A stretch of DNA of 64,000 nt from Plazaster borealis (Eukaryota; Echinodermata; Asteroidea; Forcipulatida; Labidiasteridae), in the NCBI GenBank assembly GCA_021014325.1, contig CM037459.1, positions 12,061,501 through 12,125,500 of the forward strand. Reading direction: 5' to 3'. The first letter of the stretch is position 1. The number at the start of each line of letters is the position of its first letter. The position numbers were made by a program, and so were the translations under genes. The notes beneath the pieces were generated by a model. That model was given only the letters and a program-made list of their open reading frames with translations. It did no database searches and was not told the DNA's origin. Shown here one piece after another: positions 1 to 10,889 of this stretch.

Positions 1-445
1 TAATGCGCGCCATCTCTCATTCCGTAGGACGCTAAAGGACCTGACAGTCTGCAAGAATGACAATACGGGAGATTGGAAAGAAAGCTCTACTGGCAGCAGC
101 GGCCCGTCCAGTCCAAGTTAGCGTTGGTCGTATTGCAGAGAGTGTGAGAAAGCCACCGGAGTGATTAGTCAAACTTTAAGCAACATATGGAAACAATGTG
201 GAGTTTTTTCCCCAAGCTGCTGCTCCTTCGATATTAGTCCGACAATTTGTTGTTCGGAGATTGGCATTTTTAAAAAGGTGAACCTAATTGTAGTGACAGT
301 GTGTTCGAATGTCTCGCGTGAGCTTGTTCCCGATGCCACTGATTAAAAACAAGTATTCTCGTGTTTCTTTCTTACTTATTATCTGTTTTATAAGACATCA
401 CTCTTACTTGATGCACATTTTCTCGGTTTTGACACTACCCAGGCC
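1..445. other. Unassigned non-coding sequence
   Basis: No recognisable gene, RNA or repeat. Short open frames here have no recognisable domain and no convincing splice context. The stretch ends at the 9-bp target duplication of the element that follows. Confidence 0.5.
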
Positions 446-454
446 AGTCGGTTG

Positions 455-742
455 CAACCTCGTCCCCATGGTTTACTTTATTTCCAACCATATTTACAAA
501 AGTAAACCCTGGGAGGGAAACTCCTTACTTGGACCCTGATAGGACAACGACTGGTGTACAAAAGTCTAACGTAAACATGTTAAGTTGTACTCATTCAGTA
601 TATCGCCCATATCACCATGTTCACAGCCAGACTATTCTAATTTGCATACGTATCCCAAAATTTTGGATATGCAAATGATCCAATACCAGGGTGAGAGAGC
701 GGTCAAACTCGTACTGCTCGACACACCTTGGGGAAGAGGTTG
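455..742. mobile_element. MITE family H, copy 1, with 9-bp target duplication
   Basis: The left end reads CAACCTCGTCCCCATGG and the right end is its imperfect inverse (CCTTGGGGAAGAGGTTG). The perfect 9-bp direct repeat AGTCGGTTG lies immediately outside both ends (446-454 and 743-751). A second copy with the same interior (GTTCACAGCCAGACTATTC, GATATGCAAATGATCC) lies at 48547-48794. Nine-bp duplications are typical of Mutator-like transposons, so I infer a non-autonomous Mutator-like element. No transposase frame is present. Confidence 0.8.
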
Positions 743-751
743 AGTCGGTTG

Positions 752-2171
752 TTTTTCGTATAGTTTCAGTTACATTTGCAAACAACATTCTACGGGAGAC
801 TATTATAATTGAGCTCAATAAGACCGATATCAAACACGGGGACAAACTTTGGGCGGGAAATCATTAATATACGTCAGATGAAACACCAACTACACGTTTA
901 AAATACCAATACCAAGATGGATCGAATTCGGCTTGTTTGTTATGGCGTCATACCATTCGAAGCAACACGGCTTACTTCTACCTATCTTGTTTACAATTCC
1001 AGAGGATAGTTGATGGAATATTGTTTTTTTCTACATGACGATGGTGATTTTTCAATTCCACGGCCAACTCGTTGAGATGTGTATTAATTGGATGGGGTCG
1101 CGCCGGTAGCCAGCAACAATCTTATCGACAGCACTGTCCGAATCTATAGCGTTTTTTTGGTTCCTTCGCTTTGGCTTAACCAATCATCAAGGCGCAGTCG
1201 TTACCAAATCTACCAATTTGGCCTCAGTCTAAGATTGGCTTTGAAGACAAGAGTCATGCAGTCACTCGATAGTTCCTGTAATTGGAAATGTACTATTAGG
1301 GAATAGTACAGTTTCATCCCAGCCCTCGTTTACAAAGAGCACAAGATTAAATGAGAAAGTATTCCATGAAATACGTGCACATAACATATGAAGAATGACA
1401 TGAATGTATTCACTATCGACAATCCCTGGCGGATATCTACTTTCTGTCATTACTGTAACGCATATAACACGCTGAGCGTTTAGTTTTTTTTCCCGCCACG
1501 CACGTAGGTCCGACCAATGAGATTGAGGCAACTTTACAAAAAGGCCAGCAGTGACACTTTAGGTTAGAGATTGCGCGTTACGTGGCCTGGAGTAAATGAC
1601 TAATAGAATGTGTGTGTTTTCACACTCTTGTTAACTTGCCTCGTTTGCCACAATTCAAGATGCGATTCACGCACCATTTGCGAAAATGGCAACATTTAGA
1701 TCGACATTTTTTCAGGGTGATCGGTCAATGTCAATTCAACACAATTTAGCCAAATTGTTTTGACTTACGATTATAAAATCATAACAAAATTTATATGGCT
1801 CACTGTTCTACCTACGGTGCTCAAGGAACAGACTGGTACTAATTACAATACACTACGATTTATCCCCCCCCCCTCCCCTCCCCAAAGGAATGTAAAACAA
1901 CCTTTTAAAAACCCAACGTATTACATTATACATTAATACATTATTACCCATACATTAATATTGCAGTACAAGCACAATGATTGTGAAATGAGAAAAATGT
2001 CAAGTAAGCAAAACATTTTGCTACGGTAAGCGTCAAGACTTCGTTTAAATAATGAAAACGTCGATGGTCCCTACAACCTTCCGTAACCTGGTCACGAGAC
2101 TCACAGCAGTTTGGAAAGAGCGGGAACCACAGGAATTTACCGTTTTAATAACTGGGGTGTCAAAAAGGGGC
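752..2171. other. Unassigned non-coding sequence
   Basis: No supported gene. It contains a C-rich tract at about 1865-1882 and an ATTA/TACATTA-rich stretch at about 1917-1965. Open frames at 1088-1306 (+) and 1262-1531 (-) show no recognisable domain. Confidence 0.5.
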
Positions 2172-2345
2172 AGTCGGGTTGACGTAGTGGAACCTTCCTC
2201 GCCTTCTACCTCTAGGAACCCGGTTCGATACCCGCCGGGGGCACTATACGATGGATTGGGTTTTTAGTTCATACCTGGTTGCATGGGATTTCCTTGGAAT
2301 AATTGTCTGGGGTTTGCCTCCCACATCTAAAACTGAAATTTCCGT
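2172..2345 (+). mobile_element. tRNA-derived SINE
   Basis: A tRNA-like head (about 2172-2245) ends in a pol III B-box GGTTCGATACC at 2222-2232, preceded by an A-box-like TTGACGTAGTGGA. The body that follows (GATTGGGTTTTTAGTTC ... CCCACATCTAAAACT) recurs in part at 40835-40890 with its own B-box, which shows a dispersed retroposon rather than a lone tRNA. The 3' boundary is approximate and no poly(A) tail is clear. Confidence 0.6.
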
Positions 2346-3986
2346 CCTTGTCCCCTAAACAGGTAAACATTTATTCTTGTACGTATTGGTAACCTGTGTA
2401 AAACATTGTGCTGGTGAATCAGCTCACCAACATGTACTTTTTTTTAGAAATTTCATATTGCTTTTAAACTGTTTTTATTTTGTAAAATAAATTATCCAAT
2501 GAACTTCAAAATGTACTTTTCAATTTACTTCTTCAAAATATTACTCAAAATGACGGTCAACTGAAAATCACCCCTGAGGTGATCTGACAACAGCGGTTAA
2601 CAAACGTTTTTATTATCAGATGTATTGTGATTCATATTTCTTTTAACCTGTACCCTTTTGTTGGTGGTGCCATTGAATAGAATGCAAGCATTGTGTTCAC
2701 ACGGTCGAGAACTCTCTATGTATGGACAACTTTACAATTGTATTATTAATAACGGCAGTTTATTCATTGCTTATTTAACAGTGGTGTATGACGAGTGTGT
2801 TTTCATCGGGAGATATGCTCAGTTCGTATTTTCTTTTCTGTCCAAAAATTAATTGCGAATTGTGACTTTGATGGACAGCATCAAAATAGCACTTATACAG
2901 ATGTAAAGAAAAATAAATAAATAAATGCAAAATGACCCACCATCAGCAAAATTTTTTTTTATAACAAACGCTGAATTGCATTTTGATATTAAAAAGGAAT
3001 ACAGATTGGATTTGCTTCGTGCATAGTAACAGCGTCAGTGCGTAAGATGTATACGGTACAATAAACGCAATAAGAGAGCTGCTTCCACCTTACCTTTGTC
3101 AGCAATATCAATAGATTTCACATGCTTCCCTTCATCCAAAATACGTCTCGGATGTCCACCTTCAATACAACATCCTCACAGACACTTATTGAAAACTCCA
3201 CGAAGAAAACAAAAAAGAGCGCGAGGAAATTTCTTGAACTTGAATGGAGATGGCGACACACCCGGATTGCGAACCCAGCGTGACACGCACAATAAAAAAA
3301 ACCACTTGAGGCATATACGACGGATCCGCGTCGACGAAAGAACCAATGGAGCGACCAGGTAACACTTACGGAATAAAACAAACTATAGCGCCTTACGTAA
3401 CATGATATATGCACAGACTCATGTTATTTGATTAACGTCTTCATTAGATTAAGACAATGAATGTAATGGGGATTGCATTAGTGTTAATGTAGCCAGTAAT
3501 CCCTAATGGAATCGGGTATACATCCCGGCGGCAGACGAAGACCGAACAAAATTATTCCGATACAACGTTCCGCTATTACCGCCACAGCACTGGCTGTTCC
3601 AAGAAAAAGACAATCGTTTAAATTGCATTAAAGTGCGTAGGGTGATATCCAGTTTCCCCATCTCGAATTGTGTTGTGTAGAAAATAAAAAACAGTTATTC
3701 AGAAAAGAGATTTGTGTTTTTGCTTGAACGAATATAAAACTTTGTCTGGAATTATTTGGATGAGCAGTATATTCTCACGAAGTGACTATGAAAAAACACA
3801 TCTAAACCACTTATTATAGTCTGACTACTTTAATGCATTATACAACACATTATCGGCATATGCAAATTGTGAACAATATTTTCAGCATAATTCTAGGAAG
3901 CTGACTTGCGAAAGTATCCCCACATCCTCTCCTACATTAGCTCCTCCCACACAAACGGGTACAACACAAGGACTGCCACAAAGATT
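2346..3986. other. Unassigned sequence around a candidate exon
   Basis: Apart from the minus-strand exon candidate at 3094-3174, nothing is recognisable. The stretch 3190-3420 is open on both strands but carries no known domain. Confidence 0.45.
3094..3174 (-). CDS. Candidate 81-bp internal exon, unknown protein
   Basis: On the minus strand, GACAAAG is followed by GTAAGG, a good splice donor (intron begins at 3093). Reading back, one frame is open to a stop just beyond an AG at 3175-3176. The implied exon is exactly 27 codons with phase-1 boundaries on both sides, and its peptide ends in KHVKSIDIADK with a GGHPRRILDEG segment before it. Symmetric phase-1 exons are common in extracellular mosaic proteins, but I do not recognise this one. 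The acceptor (TGTCTGTGAG) has only a modest pyrimidine tract about 30-45 bases upstream. It may be chance. Confidence 0.22.
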
Positions 3987-4365
3987 TTTAAAGGTATCGT
4001 ACACGTTTGGTAACGACTCAAAACAAATATTAGCATAACAACTTACTTGGTATAACAAGCAACGGAGAGCTGTTGATAGTATAAAACATTGTAAGAAACG
4101 ACTCCCTCTGAAGTAACGTAGTTTTTGAGAAAGAGGTAATTTCTCACTAAAAAAATAAAAACTTCCTTGCAAGAAGTATTCATTCCTATCTGAAAGCACA
4201 CAAATTTGTACAACAAGGGTGTTTTTTCTTTCATCATTTTCTTGCAACTTCGATGACCAATTGAGCCCAAATTTTCACAGGCTTGTTATTTTATGCATAT
4301 GTTGGGATACACCAAGTGAGAACAATGGTCTTTGACAATTTCCAAACGTGTTCAGTGCCTTTAAA
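3987..4365 (-). mobile_element. TTAA-flanked MITE, family A, copy 1
   Basis: Full-length copy bounded by TTTAAAGG and CCTTTAAA. Ends read GTACACGTTTGGTAA on the left and CCAAACGTGTTCAGTG on the right. The interior contains the family's arm motifs (TTACTTGGTATAAC, CTCCCTCTGAAGTAACG) and the central palindrome CTTGCAAG. The 121-aa and 75-aa minus-strand open frames over it are by-products of this repeat and recur in other copies. Confidence 0.85.
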
Positions 4366-4609
4366 GGACGTATTTTACAGTGGAATCTCTCATCCAAACG
4401 GAGTACACTCAAAACGTTCCGGGTAAGATTTGACCCGGATCCGGTCTGCGTGGGGCCTGACCCTTTTCTGGGTCAGTAAGAGCCGGACTCTTTGTCAAAA
4501 TAACCCAGAAATTAGTCAAACTGGGGTCGATTTCACAAAACTCTTCCTAACTTAGGACTATTCCTAGGCAATGATAAGATATAGGACTAGTCTTAAGTAC
4601 TGGCCTAAC

Positions 4610-4962
4610 TTAAAGGGTGTGTACAACATTGGTAATTGCCAAAGACCTGTATCAAAACTCGATGTGACCCAACATATACATGAAATAACAAACCTGTGAA
4701 AGTTTAAGCTAAATTGGTCTTCGGAGTCATGAGAAACCAGTGGAAAAAACCCTTATGTGTTTTAACTTTTTTTGAAACGTCGGAATTTATCCTGCAGGAT
4801 AAATATTATTATTTAACTCATTTCGTAAAAACTATGGCATTTCAAGTAAAACTATTTCTAGGGAAGTTTTCTACCATGACCATCATTATACCATGTGAGT
4901 TATGTGCAAATCTGTGAGCATTTATATTTTCATTCTTACCAATGTTGTACACACCCTTTAAA
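4610..4962 (+). mobile_element. TTAA-flanked MITE, family C, copy 1
   Basis: Begins TTAAAGGGTGTGTACAAC and ends GTTGTACACACCCTTTAAA, so the ends are inverted repeats. The interior resembles 34859-35200 and 57564-57913 (ATGTGACCCAACATATACAT, AACCTGTGAAAGTTTAAGC). The centre is a perfect palindrome TTTATCCTGCAGGATAAA at 4786-4803. It lies inside element F. Confidence 0.8.
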
Positions 4963-5345
4963 GGCAGTGGACACTATTGGTAATTACTCAAAATAATTAT
5001 TAGCACAAAACCTTACTTGGTATCAAGTAATGGGGAGAGGTTGGTAGTATAAAACATTGTGAGAAACGGCTCCCTCTGAAGTGGAGTAGTTTTCGAGAAA
5101 GAAGTAATTTTCCACGAATTTGATTTCGAGACCTCAAGTTTAGAACTTGAGGTCTCGAAATCAAGCATCTGAAAGCACACAACTTCGTGTGACAAGGGTG
5201 TTTTTTTCTTTCATAGTTATCTTGCAACTCCGACGACCGATCGAGCTCAAATTTTCACAGGTTTGTTATTTTATGCATATGTTGAGATACACCAAGTGAG
5301 AAGACTGGTCTTTGACAATTACCAATAGTGTACACTGTCTTTAAG
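4957..5345 (-). mobile_element. TTAA-flanked MITE, family B, copy 1
   Basis: Bounded by TTTAAAGGCAGTGGACAC and GTGTACACTGTCTTTAA. The arms are close to family A, but the centre differs: GAGACCTCAAG and its inverse CTTGAGGTCTC form a hairpin at about 5121-5162. The left TTTAAA (4957-4962) is also the right end of the family C element, so one inserted into the other's terminus. Confidence 0.85.
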
Positions 5346-5455
5346 ACTAGTCCTATAGACTAGTCCTAAGTTAGGAAGAGTTTTGTGAAATCGACCCCTG
5401 GTTTTGGGGTCAGCATGACATAAAAATGGGTCAGACCCCCCCCCCCCCGAGACCA

Positions 5456-5647
5456 GAGCCCAATTTCCTAAAGCTGTTTAGCAGAAAATTCTGCTCAGCA
5501 AATTACTTGGCTAAGTAAGAAACGAGTGGGGTACCAGTCACAGCAATGGTAACTGTATGGTGTTTTGGTTGGTAACCTATTTTGCTAAGCAAGGGTTTTC
5601 TGTGCTTAGCAAATTGTTGTGCTTACATGCTTTAAGAAATGGGCCCC
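5456..5647. mobile_element. MITE family E, copy 1
   Basis: Left end GAGCCCAATTTCCTAAAGC, right end TTAAGAAATGGGCCC, near-inverse of each other. The interior shares GGTACCAGTCACAGCAATGG and TGGTGTTTTGGTTGGTAACC with 29563-29757, and the other family E copies at 8416 and 21788 carry the same kind of ends. Inserted in family D copy 1. Confidence 0.75.
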
Positions 5648-5852
5648 AGGAATTCAGGTCAATCCTGACCCGGAATTTTGTTTAGAGTGTAATGGTTCAG
5701 CCGCCAATGGGTTCGAACCCCAACGAACCCCAACTGTGGCGCTCAATCTGTATCCGTTTTCGGGACATGACAATTTAATCATGACAAGTGAGAACTTGTT
5801 GCTCTTTTTATTGTAATTGTTTAATCTTTTTACTCTGACTGTAAGTATTTTC

Positions 5853-6228
5853 TTAAAGGCACTGTACACGTTTGGTAATTACTCAAAATATATATCAGCA
5901 TAACAAGTGACTTGGTAACGAGCAACAGCGAGCTGTTGATATTATAAAACATTGTGAGAAACGACTCCCTCTGAAGTAACGTAGTTTTTGAGAAAGAGGT
6001 AATTTCTCACTAAAATAATAAAATACTTCTTGCAAGAAGCCTTTTATTCCTATCTGAAAGCACACAAATTTGTACAACAAGGGTGTTTTTTCTTTTATCA
6101 TTTTCTTGCAACTTCGATGACCAATTGAGCCCAAATTTTCACTGGCTTGTTATTTTATGCGTATGTTAGGATACACCACGTGAGAACACTGGTCTTTGAC
6201 AATTTACCAAACGTGTTCAGTGCCTTAA
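5853..6228 (-). mobile_element. TTAA-flanked MITE, family A, copy 2
   Basis: Full-length: TTAAAGGCACTGTACACG at the left, CGTGTTCAGTGCCTTAA at the right, core CTTCTTGCAAGAAG. Directly downstream, 6233-6264 is an isolated 32-bp piece from the middle of another A copy (AAAACTACGTTACTTCAG), in the opposite orientation. Confidence 0.85.
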
Positions 6229-6389
6229 AGGCAAAAACTACGTTACTTCAGAGGGAGTCGTTTATACGTAAAGTAATGTTTTTCCTTTATCTCTTTTTTA
6301 ATGACACAGGACCATAATGTAATACAGCCGTTGTGCTGTTTTTTTGGTATCCTGTATAAAGATTTTAAAAATAAATAAATAAATTTGCT

Positions 6390-6475
6390 TCTCATCGGTT
6401 CAGGATGTGCAACGGCTGGGGAGCCGTGGGGGAGATTCACACTCCAAAGGCTATGGTTCGAATCCGACCTTGTGC
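6390..6475 (+). repeat. tRNA-like or SINE head fragment
   Basis: A consensus pol III B-box GGTTCGAATCC sits at 6455-6465. The upstream 65 bases do not form a convincing D-arm or anticodon arm by eye, so this is at best a decayed tRNA-derived element. Confidence 0.3.
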
Positions 6476-6483
6476 AAAACAAT

Positions 6484-8415
6484 CAAGAATGTAATCTCAC
6501 CGTATACTTATTGATCAAAAAGTAATGGGACTTATCCCTACCAGACAAAAACCCCTACAGACAGACATCTAAGGAAGGATGGTATACAACTGATGACAAA
6601 CGCATGGCAGATTTAGACACCTTTCTCTAAATCAAAGCTTCTTTCTCCCCACCCCTCAAAAAATACTAATAAATAAATTAATACATAAATAAACTAGTAC
6701 ATAAATAAATAAATATAAGCCATGATTATCCTCCCGAAAGGCTTATGACGTCATTGTGAGCCCGTAACACAAGGAAATCTCAACTGTTAATTTACCCATC
6801 CCATGTTGCAGAGCGATTAATCAATTAATTAATGTAAATACACTTTCTTCAGGGCACATTAGGAAAACGATAGTTCCCCTTTTTCCTGGATAAAACTCAG
6901 TCGTTTTACATAAATTTGATATTAATAGAATGAGTTTGGTTCTAAAACACTAATGTGTACTATAAGATAACACCTCGTACTCAAAAAAATGTTAATTTCA
7001 CGATAATCAGGCACATTGAATAATACGAAACGACCTTCAACTTTGCAAGTATTAAACAGTCATGGGAAGGGGTTTTGTTCTTCATGGAACCGGAGGAATT
7101 TGTGTTTGATATTAATTTAGTTCTTATCGAGCTTGTTCTTCGTTCGCGAAGAGATAAGACCCGAATGCTATACACGCAAACTGGTTTTGTGTTTTCCTCG
7201 CGTTAAACACTACGCCAAATTGCATGACACTTCAACATAATGTTTAAAAAGGTGCTTTCGAAATTGGCATTCCCTATCTTCATCCTTGCACATCCTAACC
7301 AAAGCATACTCTCATTACAAAAACAACAACAACCTCGTCGAACAGCAACAGACCACTACATTATATCACCTCCCCTTCCTCCTTGAAATAATCATCCCGG
7401 AATATTACTACCGTACTCCGCGCTCTCCGTACAAGGCCAAGATTACCTTCTAATTAATCAATGGGTATGTAATGCGACTGTGTGGGAGCACGCAAATGAA
7501 ATATTAACAAGGCCTAATAAGGAAAAAGCGGTACAGCAGCATTTTTGTGTGTATAAATCAATTGGAAGCAAACTAATTTGGCATAGGGTTGTGTATAGGG
7601 CGATAGAGATTCACGTCGACGATGACGAAATGGGGGGGGGGAGATTCTTCAGGCACGAACGGCTTGATTACATCCGCGGTCATATTCCGTGAGGCTGTTG
7701 CCATGGCAACTTCATAATGAAGCAAACCATTCCGGACAGTTTGTTATCAATAATTCTATGTAAATAAGGAGTGTGTTTGATGGACCACGTCACACTGTCT
7801 CCTTGTACAGCCTGACATTATTGAGTCATTTTTTATTTTATTTTTTGTATTTCGACAGATCGGCAGCAACGAACAATGGACTCCCTAATATTAATATCTT
7901 AATAAATGTTCATGCAGAATGTATTTTCACTTAAAATACATTCAACCAAATCGAGGCTGGAAGGATTCCAAATCGAGGCCTGGTTGCTTTAATAGCAATG
8001 TGGTCATAATTATAATGAACACATTTTCACCGATACTTAACCGGTGAATACTGGGGGGGGGGGTGGAAGGCTAAAGGCTAACTTTGATGATACATCAACA
8101 GTCCACATTGAAGATGTGTAGGCTTATTACCATATGATTTCCCCAAGCTGTTGCTAAGATACATCAACCCAGTAATGTACAACCGATTACCTTCCATGAG
8201 CAACCTGTTAACTACAATGTTGGGACCCATAGAGACCCAATTACTGCCTAACGGGCCCATATAGTCCATCCAGGTAAGTAATATTACAAATATATGAAGT
8301 ATCATATAAGTGAATATTATAAAAAGACGGTCAAGTCAAAAGCAATAAAAATCATTTTAGCATATCTATTTCTGACCAACATTGTTATTTACATTTTTAA
8401 ATTTTTTTTTAATCT
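6484..8415. other. Unassigned non-coding sequence
   Basis: No supported gene. It holds (AAAT)-type low complexity at about 6656-6718 and G tracts at about 7630-7641 and 8051-8062. A consensus-like donor CCAGGTAAGTA lies at 8270-8280, but all three frames upstream contain nearby stops. Confidence 0.45.
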
Positions 8416-8585
8416 GGGCACAATTTCATAGAGGTGATAAGCACAAAATGTAGCTAAGCACAACGAAATGATATGCTTACCAGAATAAGGTAACTAGCCA
8501 ACATACCATTCCAAATCGTACAGTCTGTGACTGGTATCCTGCTTTTATATTTGCTGTTTGAGCATCTCTATATGAAATTGGGCCC
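8416..8585. mobile_element. MITE family E, copy 2
   Basis: Ends GGGCACAATTTCATAGAG and CTATATGAAATTGGGCCC, inverted. The interior includes AGCACAAAATGTAGCTAAGC and CTGTGACTGGTATCCTGC, matching the family E copy at 29563-29757 read on the other strand. Confidence 0.7.
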
Positions 8586-10320
8586 TTAGCATATCGTGTG
8601 ATTTAAATACACAGCCGTTTCAATTAGGGCTCCCACATCAAACAACAGGTTTATTCAAGCTGCGCCAGAGTGAAGGTGGGTTGACAATATTCTAAAATGC
8701 AAAACAAATACAAAATAACAAAATAAATAAACATGTTCCACACAGAAACCGATCAATGAGCGAATTGCGGTAATTTCATGCCAAAGATTAATCATTTAAA
8801 AAGATACGATACGTCACTGGTGTTTGAAAGGGTAGTCTCACTACAATCTGCTGGTTTCCAGATACACACATTGTATGTAACCAACCGGTGGAAGTTATCA
8901 TAAGGTAGGGGGGCACGTTTTGATTTGTGTGTTTATTTTGGTGTTTGGGTGCTTGTTTGTTTGTTTGTTTGTTTTTTAATTTCCTTTTTGGGGTATGAGT
9001 TCTCCCCCCCTCTCTTTCGAAGAACGCAGTGAAGAATTTATTTTGTTTATCTTATTTATTTATCATTTGTTTTTTGTTAAACTCTTATGTAGTGATTACT
9101 TTGAATTGGCAAATCCAACGGAACAAAAAAATGTTATCGGGCATTGTATTTTTCACAGGAAAGTGACAATACGGGCATTTCGTTCCACCAGTCATGATTT
9201 AGCAATCTGTTTAGATTGAAAATGGTGGCTCAGGAATACTCCAGCCGTTATTGTGAACACGCATTCAAATATAGGTGCATTCAACTGCAGTACACACGAA
9301 CCAGGGAACAACATTCTAAGATTAAATCAAATACTTTACTGCACTGAATACTGTTGAATATTGTTGAATAAAACTCTTCCCGATTGACTATTAAATTATG
9401 TACCAACAATTTCCTTGCGAAACCTTCGCCATATGTTTGATCCAAGACGGAGAACTGAAATGGAAAACCAAACGGTTGAAAACGCACAGCGACGACAGGC
9501 ATATTGTTCTTCTTCCAAGTCATTTTCTACTTCTAATGCACTGTTCCCTGCACTTCAGGATATATATATTTCGTGGCCACATCAGTATTTCTTCAACACA
9601 AACTGACCTTTTTGATTTCCAAGATTAGTATATTTCTCAAAATGCTAGTGCGGTCATTTTATGTACATCACCAAAACACCGTATTGCCGATTTCTGAGTC
9701 TATCACACACAAAACACGGCTCGTGATATATAAGCTGTACTCGGGTTAGATTCAAGTCAGCATTATTTTTAAAATGTCGGTACACAGCATTTGTACATTA
9801 TTAATACACTCGTTGATTGTTTTCTTTATCTATTTGGAAGTGAACAGAGCGTTATAATTAGCATATCCAAACAGGTTGCTGTTGAGAAAAGAAGGACAAA
9901 AACCCAGGCTCTGTTAAGACAACATCTTCGCACAGCAGATTTGCAATTTAAAGGTAATCATTTTTTATAGAAAGCCCGTTATGTGATAATGTGAGAAGCG
10001 TGAGTAATCACCATGAAAGTGAAAATGTACGCCCCTTGGGGCTAAAAGGCAACAGTGTCATGCGAGAAATGACCATAATGATCCATTACACGCGTCCATA
10101 ATAGCCGCTGCTCGCCGGTGAGGCATTCACGAAAGACCACTCCATTAATTTGTGTTTATACAAAATACACACAAAAAAGGAAAAGGTTGGGCGTGACGGC
10201 TCCATGGTCCATGATGGGACGGCAAGAATACTATATATTTATCGTAATCGTGTTTTTTTCCATGCTGCACAACGAAGGATACTCTCTAAATCACAGTACT
10301 TTATAAACACTTGTTGAAAT
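8586..10320. other. Unassigned non-coding sequence with a (GTTT)n tract
   Basis: A TTTG tetranucleotide run lies at about 8953-8975. Open frames at 9281-9628 on both strands have no domain I recognise. Confidence 0.45.
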
Positions 10321-10333
10321 GAATAACACTTAC

Positions 10334-10884
10334 CGGGTGAATCAGTCTCTGCAGCTACGTGTTGGCTTAGTCCCTTTTTTCTCGAATAAACGGTACTTCA
10401 TAAAGGTTGAAGGACCGAAATATCCGTGATTGTTCTGACTGCATATACAACTTGAACCGGCTAGATCTCTCGCATGAGGTGATGCTCCGTGGGCAACGAC
10501 GCACATTACGTGTAAATGAATCGTAAATGGGATTTAAAAAGTCACATTGCGAGGGAAATGAAGACACGAAACCAGCGAGCTCGAGACAAAAACGGCCCAT
10601 ATGCGTGTTTGGGTTGCTCCCTCTCTTATCTGCTGCATTCCTCTACTGCGTGTTACAATCCCGTCGGGACACCGTGAGCTATAGGAACTACACAAGTGAA
10701 AGGTTCACGATCATGCTCGAGCTCACCAAATGCATTATGCACTCGACCTCAGTCCCCGCACTGCAAACACCATGTCCTCCTCCCCACAACTCTTGCAAAA
10801 AAATAGCGAGTAAACAACCGGCACCGTCGAAATCGCCCGTTCAATCCCGTAATTGCCCCTATGTTTAAACTCCCCCTATATATA
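10334..10884 (-). promoter_or_regulatory. Possible TATA promoter and untranslated first exon
   Basis: On the minus strand a TATA-like TATATATAG (10877-10884 core) is followed, after about 540 bases that look less AT-rich than the surroundings, by a strong donor-type sequence CCG then GTAAGTG (intron begins at 10333). No open frame with an ATG crosses the donor, so if this is an exon it would be 5' untranslated. This is an inference from two short motifs at plausible spacing. The plus-strand open frame over the same bases is an alternative explanation. Confidence 0.2.
10527..10868 (+). CDS. Possible 113-residue single-pass membrane protein, unrecognised
   Basis: An ATG-initiated frame of 113 codons ends at TAA. 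The N-terminal ~22 residues are polar and basic. Residues about 25-44 (ICVFGLLPLLSAAFLYCVLQ) form a hydrophobic span long enough to cross a membrane, followed by a polar, Cys-containing remainder that ends in a Pro/Ser-rich stretch. That order is what a type II membrane protein or the first exon of a Golgi enzyme would show, but there is no catalytic domain and no known family is recognised. The base at -3 is T, a weak initiation context. In about 128 kb of both-strand sequence, an open frame of this size is not improbable by chance. Confidence 0.2.
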   Translation: MGFKKSHCEGNEDTKPASSRQKRPICVFGLLPLLSAAFLYCVLQSRRDTVSYRNYTSERFTIMLELTKCIMHSTSVPALQTPCPPPHNSCKKIASKQPAPSKSPVQSRNCPYV

Positions 10885-10889
10885 CACAT

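Larger units (their letters stand above)
4523..5398. mobile_element. MITE family F, split by two later insertions
   Basis: Left arm GGGGTCGATTTCACAAAACT continues into CTTCCTAACTTAGGACTA. The right arm is its inverse, GTCCTAAGTTAGGAAG then AGTTTTGTGAAATCGACCCC (ends 5398). The two arms were separated by insertion of the C and B elements at a TTAA (4610-4613 and 5341-5344). Only one copy of F is seen in the window, so its own length before insertion (roughly 140-150 bp) is inferred by removing the inserts. Confidence 0.75.
4405..5691. mobile_element. MITE family D, copy 1, host of a nested stack
   Basis: The left end is TACACTCAAAA (4405 on) and the right end is TTTAGAGTGTA (to 5691), flanked by TA. 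The D body (GACCCGGATCCGG, CTGACCCTTTTCTGGGTCA) runs to about 4522, resumes at 5399-5455 (TTTTGGGGTCAGCATGAC) and again at 5648-5691 (CCTGACCCGGAATTTTG). The interruptions are a family F element with two further MITEs inside it (4523-5398) and a family E element (5456-5647). TA flanks suggest a Tc1/mariner-mobilised element. Confidence 0.75.

Noticed and set aside
3882..4270. 121-aa and 75-aa minus frames, and the similar ones at 5895-6134, 13672-13998, 27398-27679, 28648-28926, 40471-40686 and 42751-43110
   Set aside because: All lie inside or across family A MITEs and share the same peptide because the DNA repeat is shared; no transposase features.
5692..5740. GGGTTCGAACCCC as a tRNA B-box
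   Set aside because: It is a local palindrome with duplicated CGAACCCCAA and no A-box or arms nearby.
8270..8280. Consensus donor CCAGGTAAGTA on the plus strand
   Set aside because: All three upstream frames have close stops and no first-exon features; a bare donor motif is expected by chance in this much sequence.
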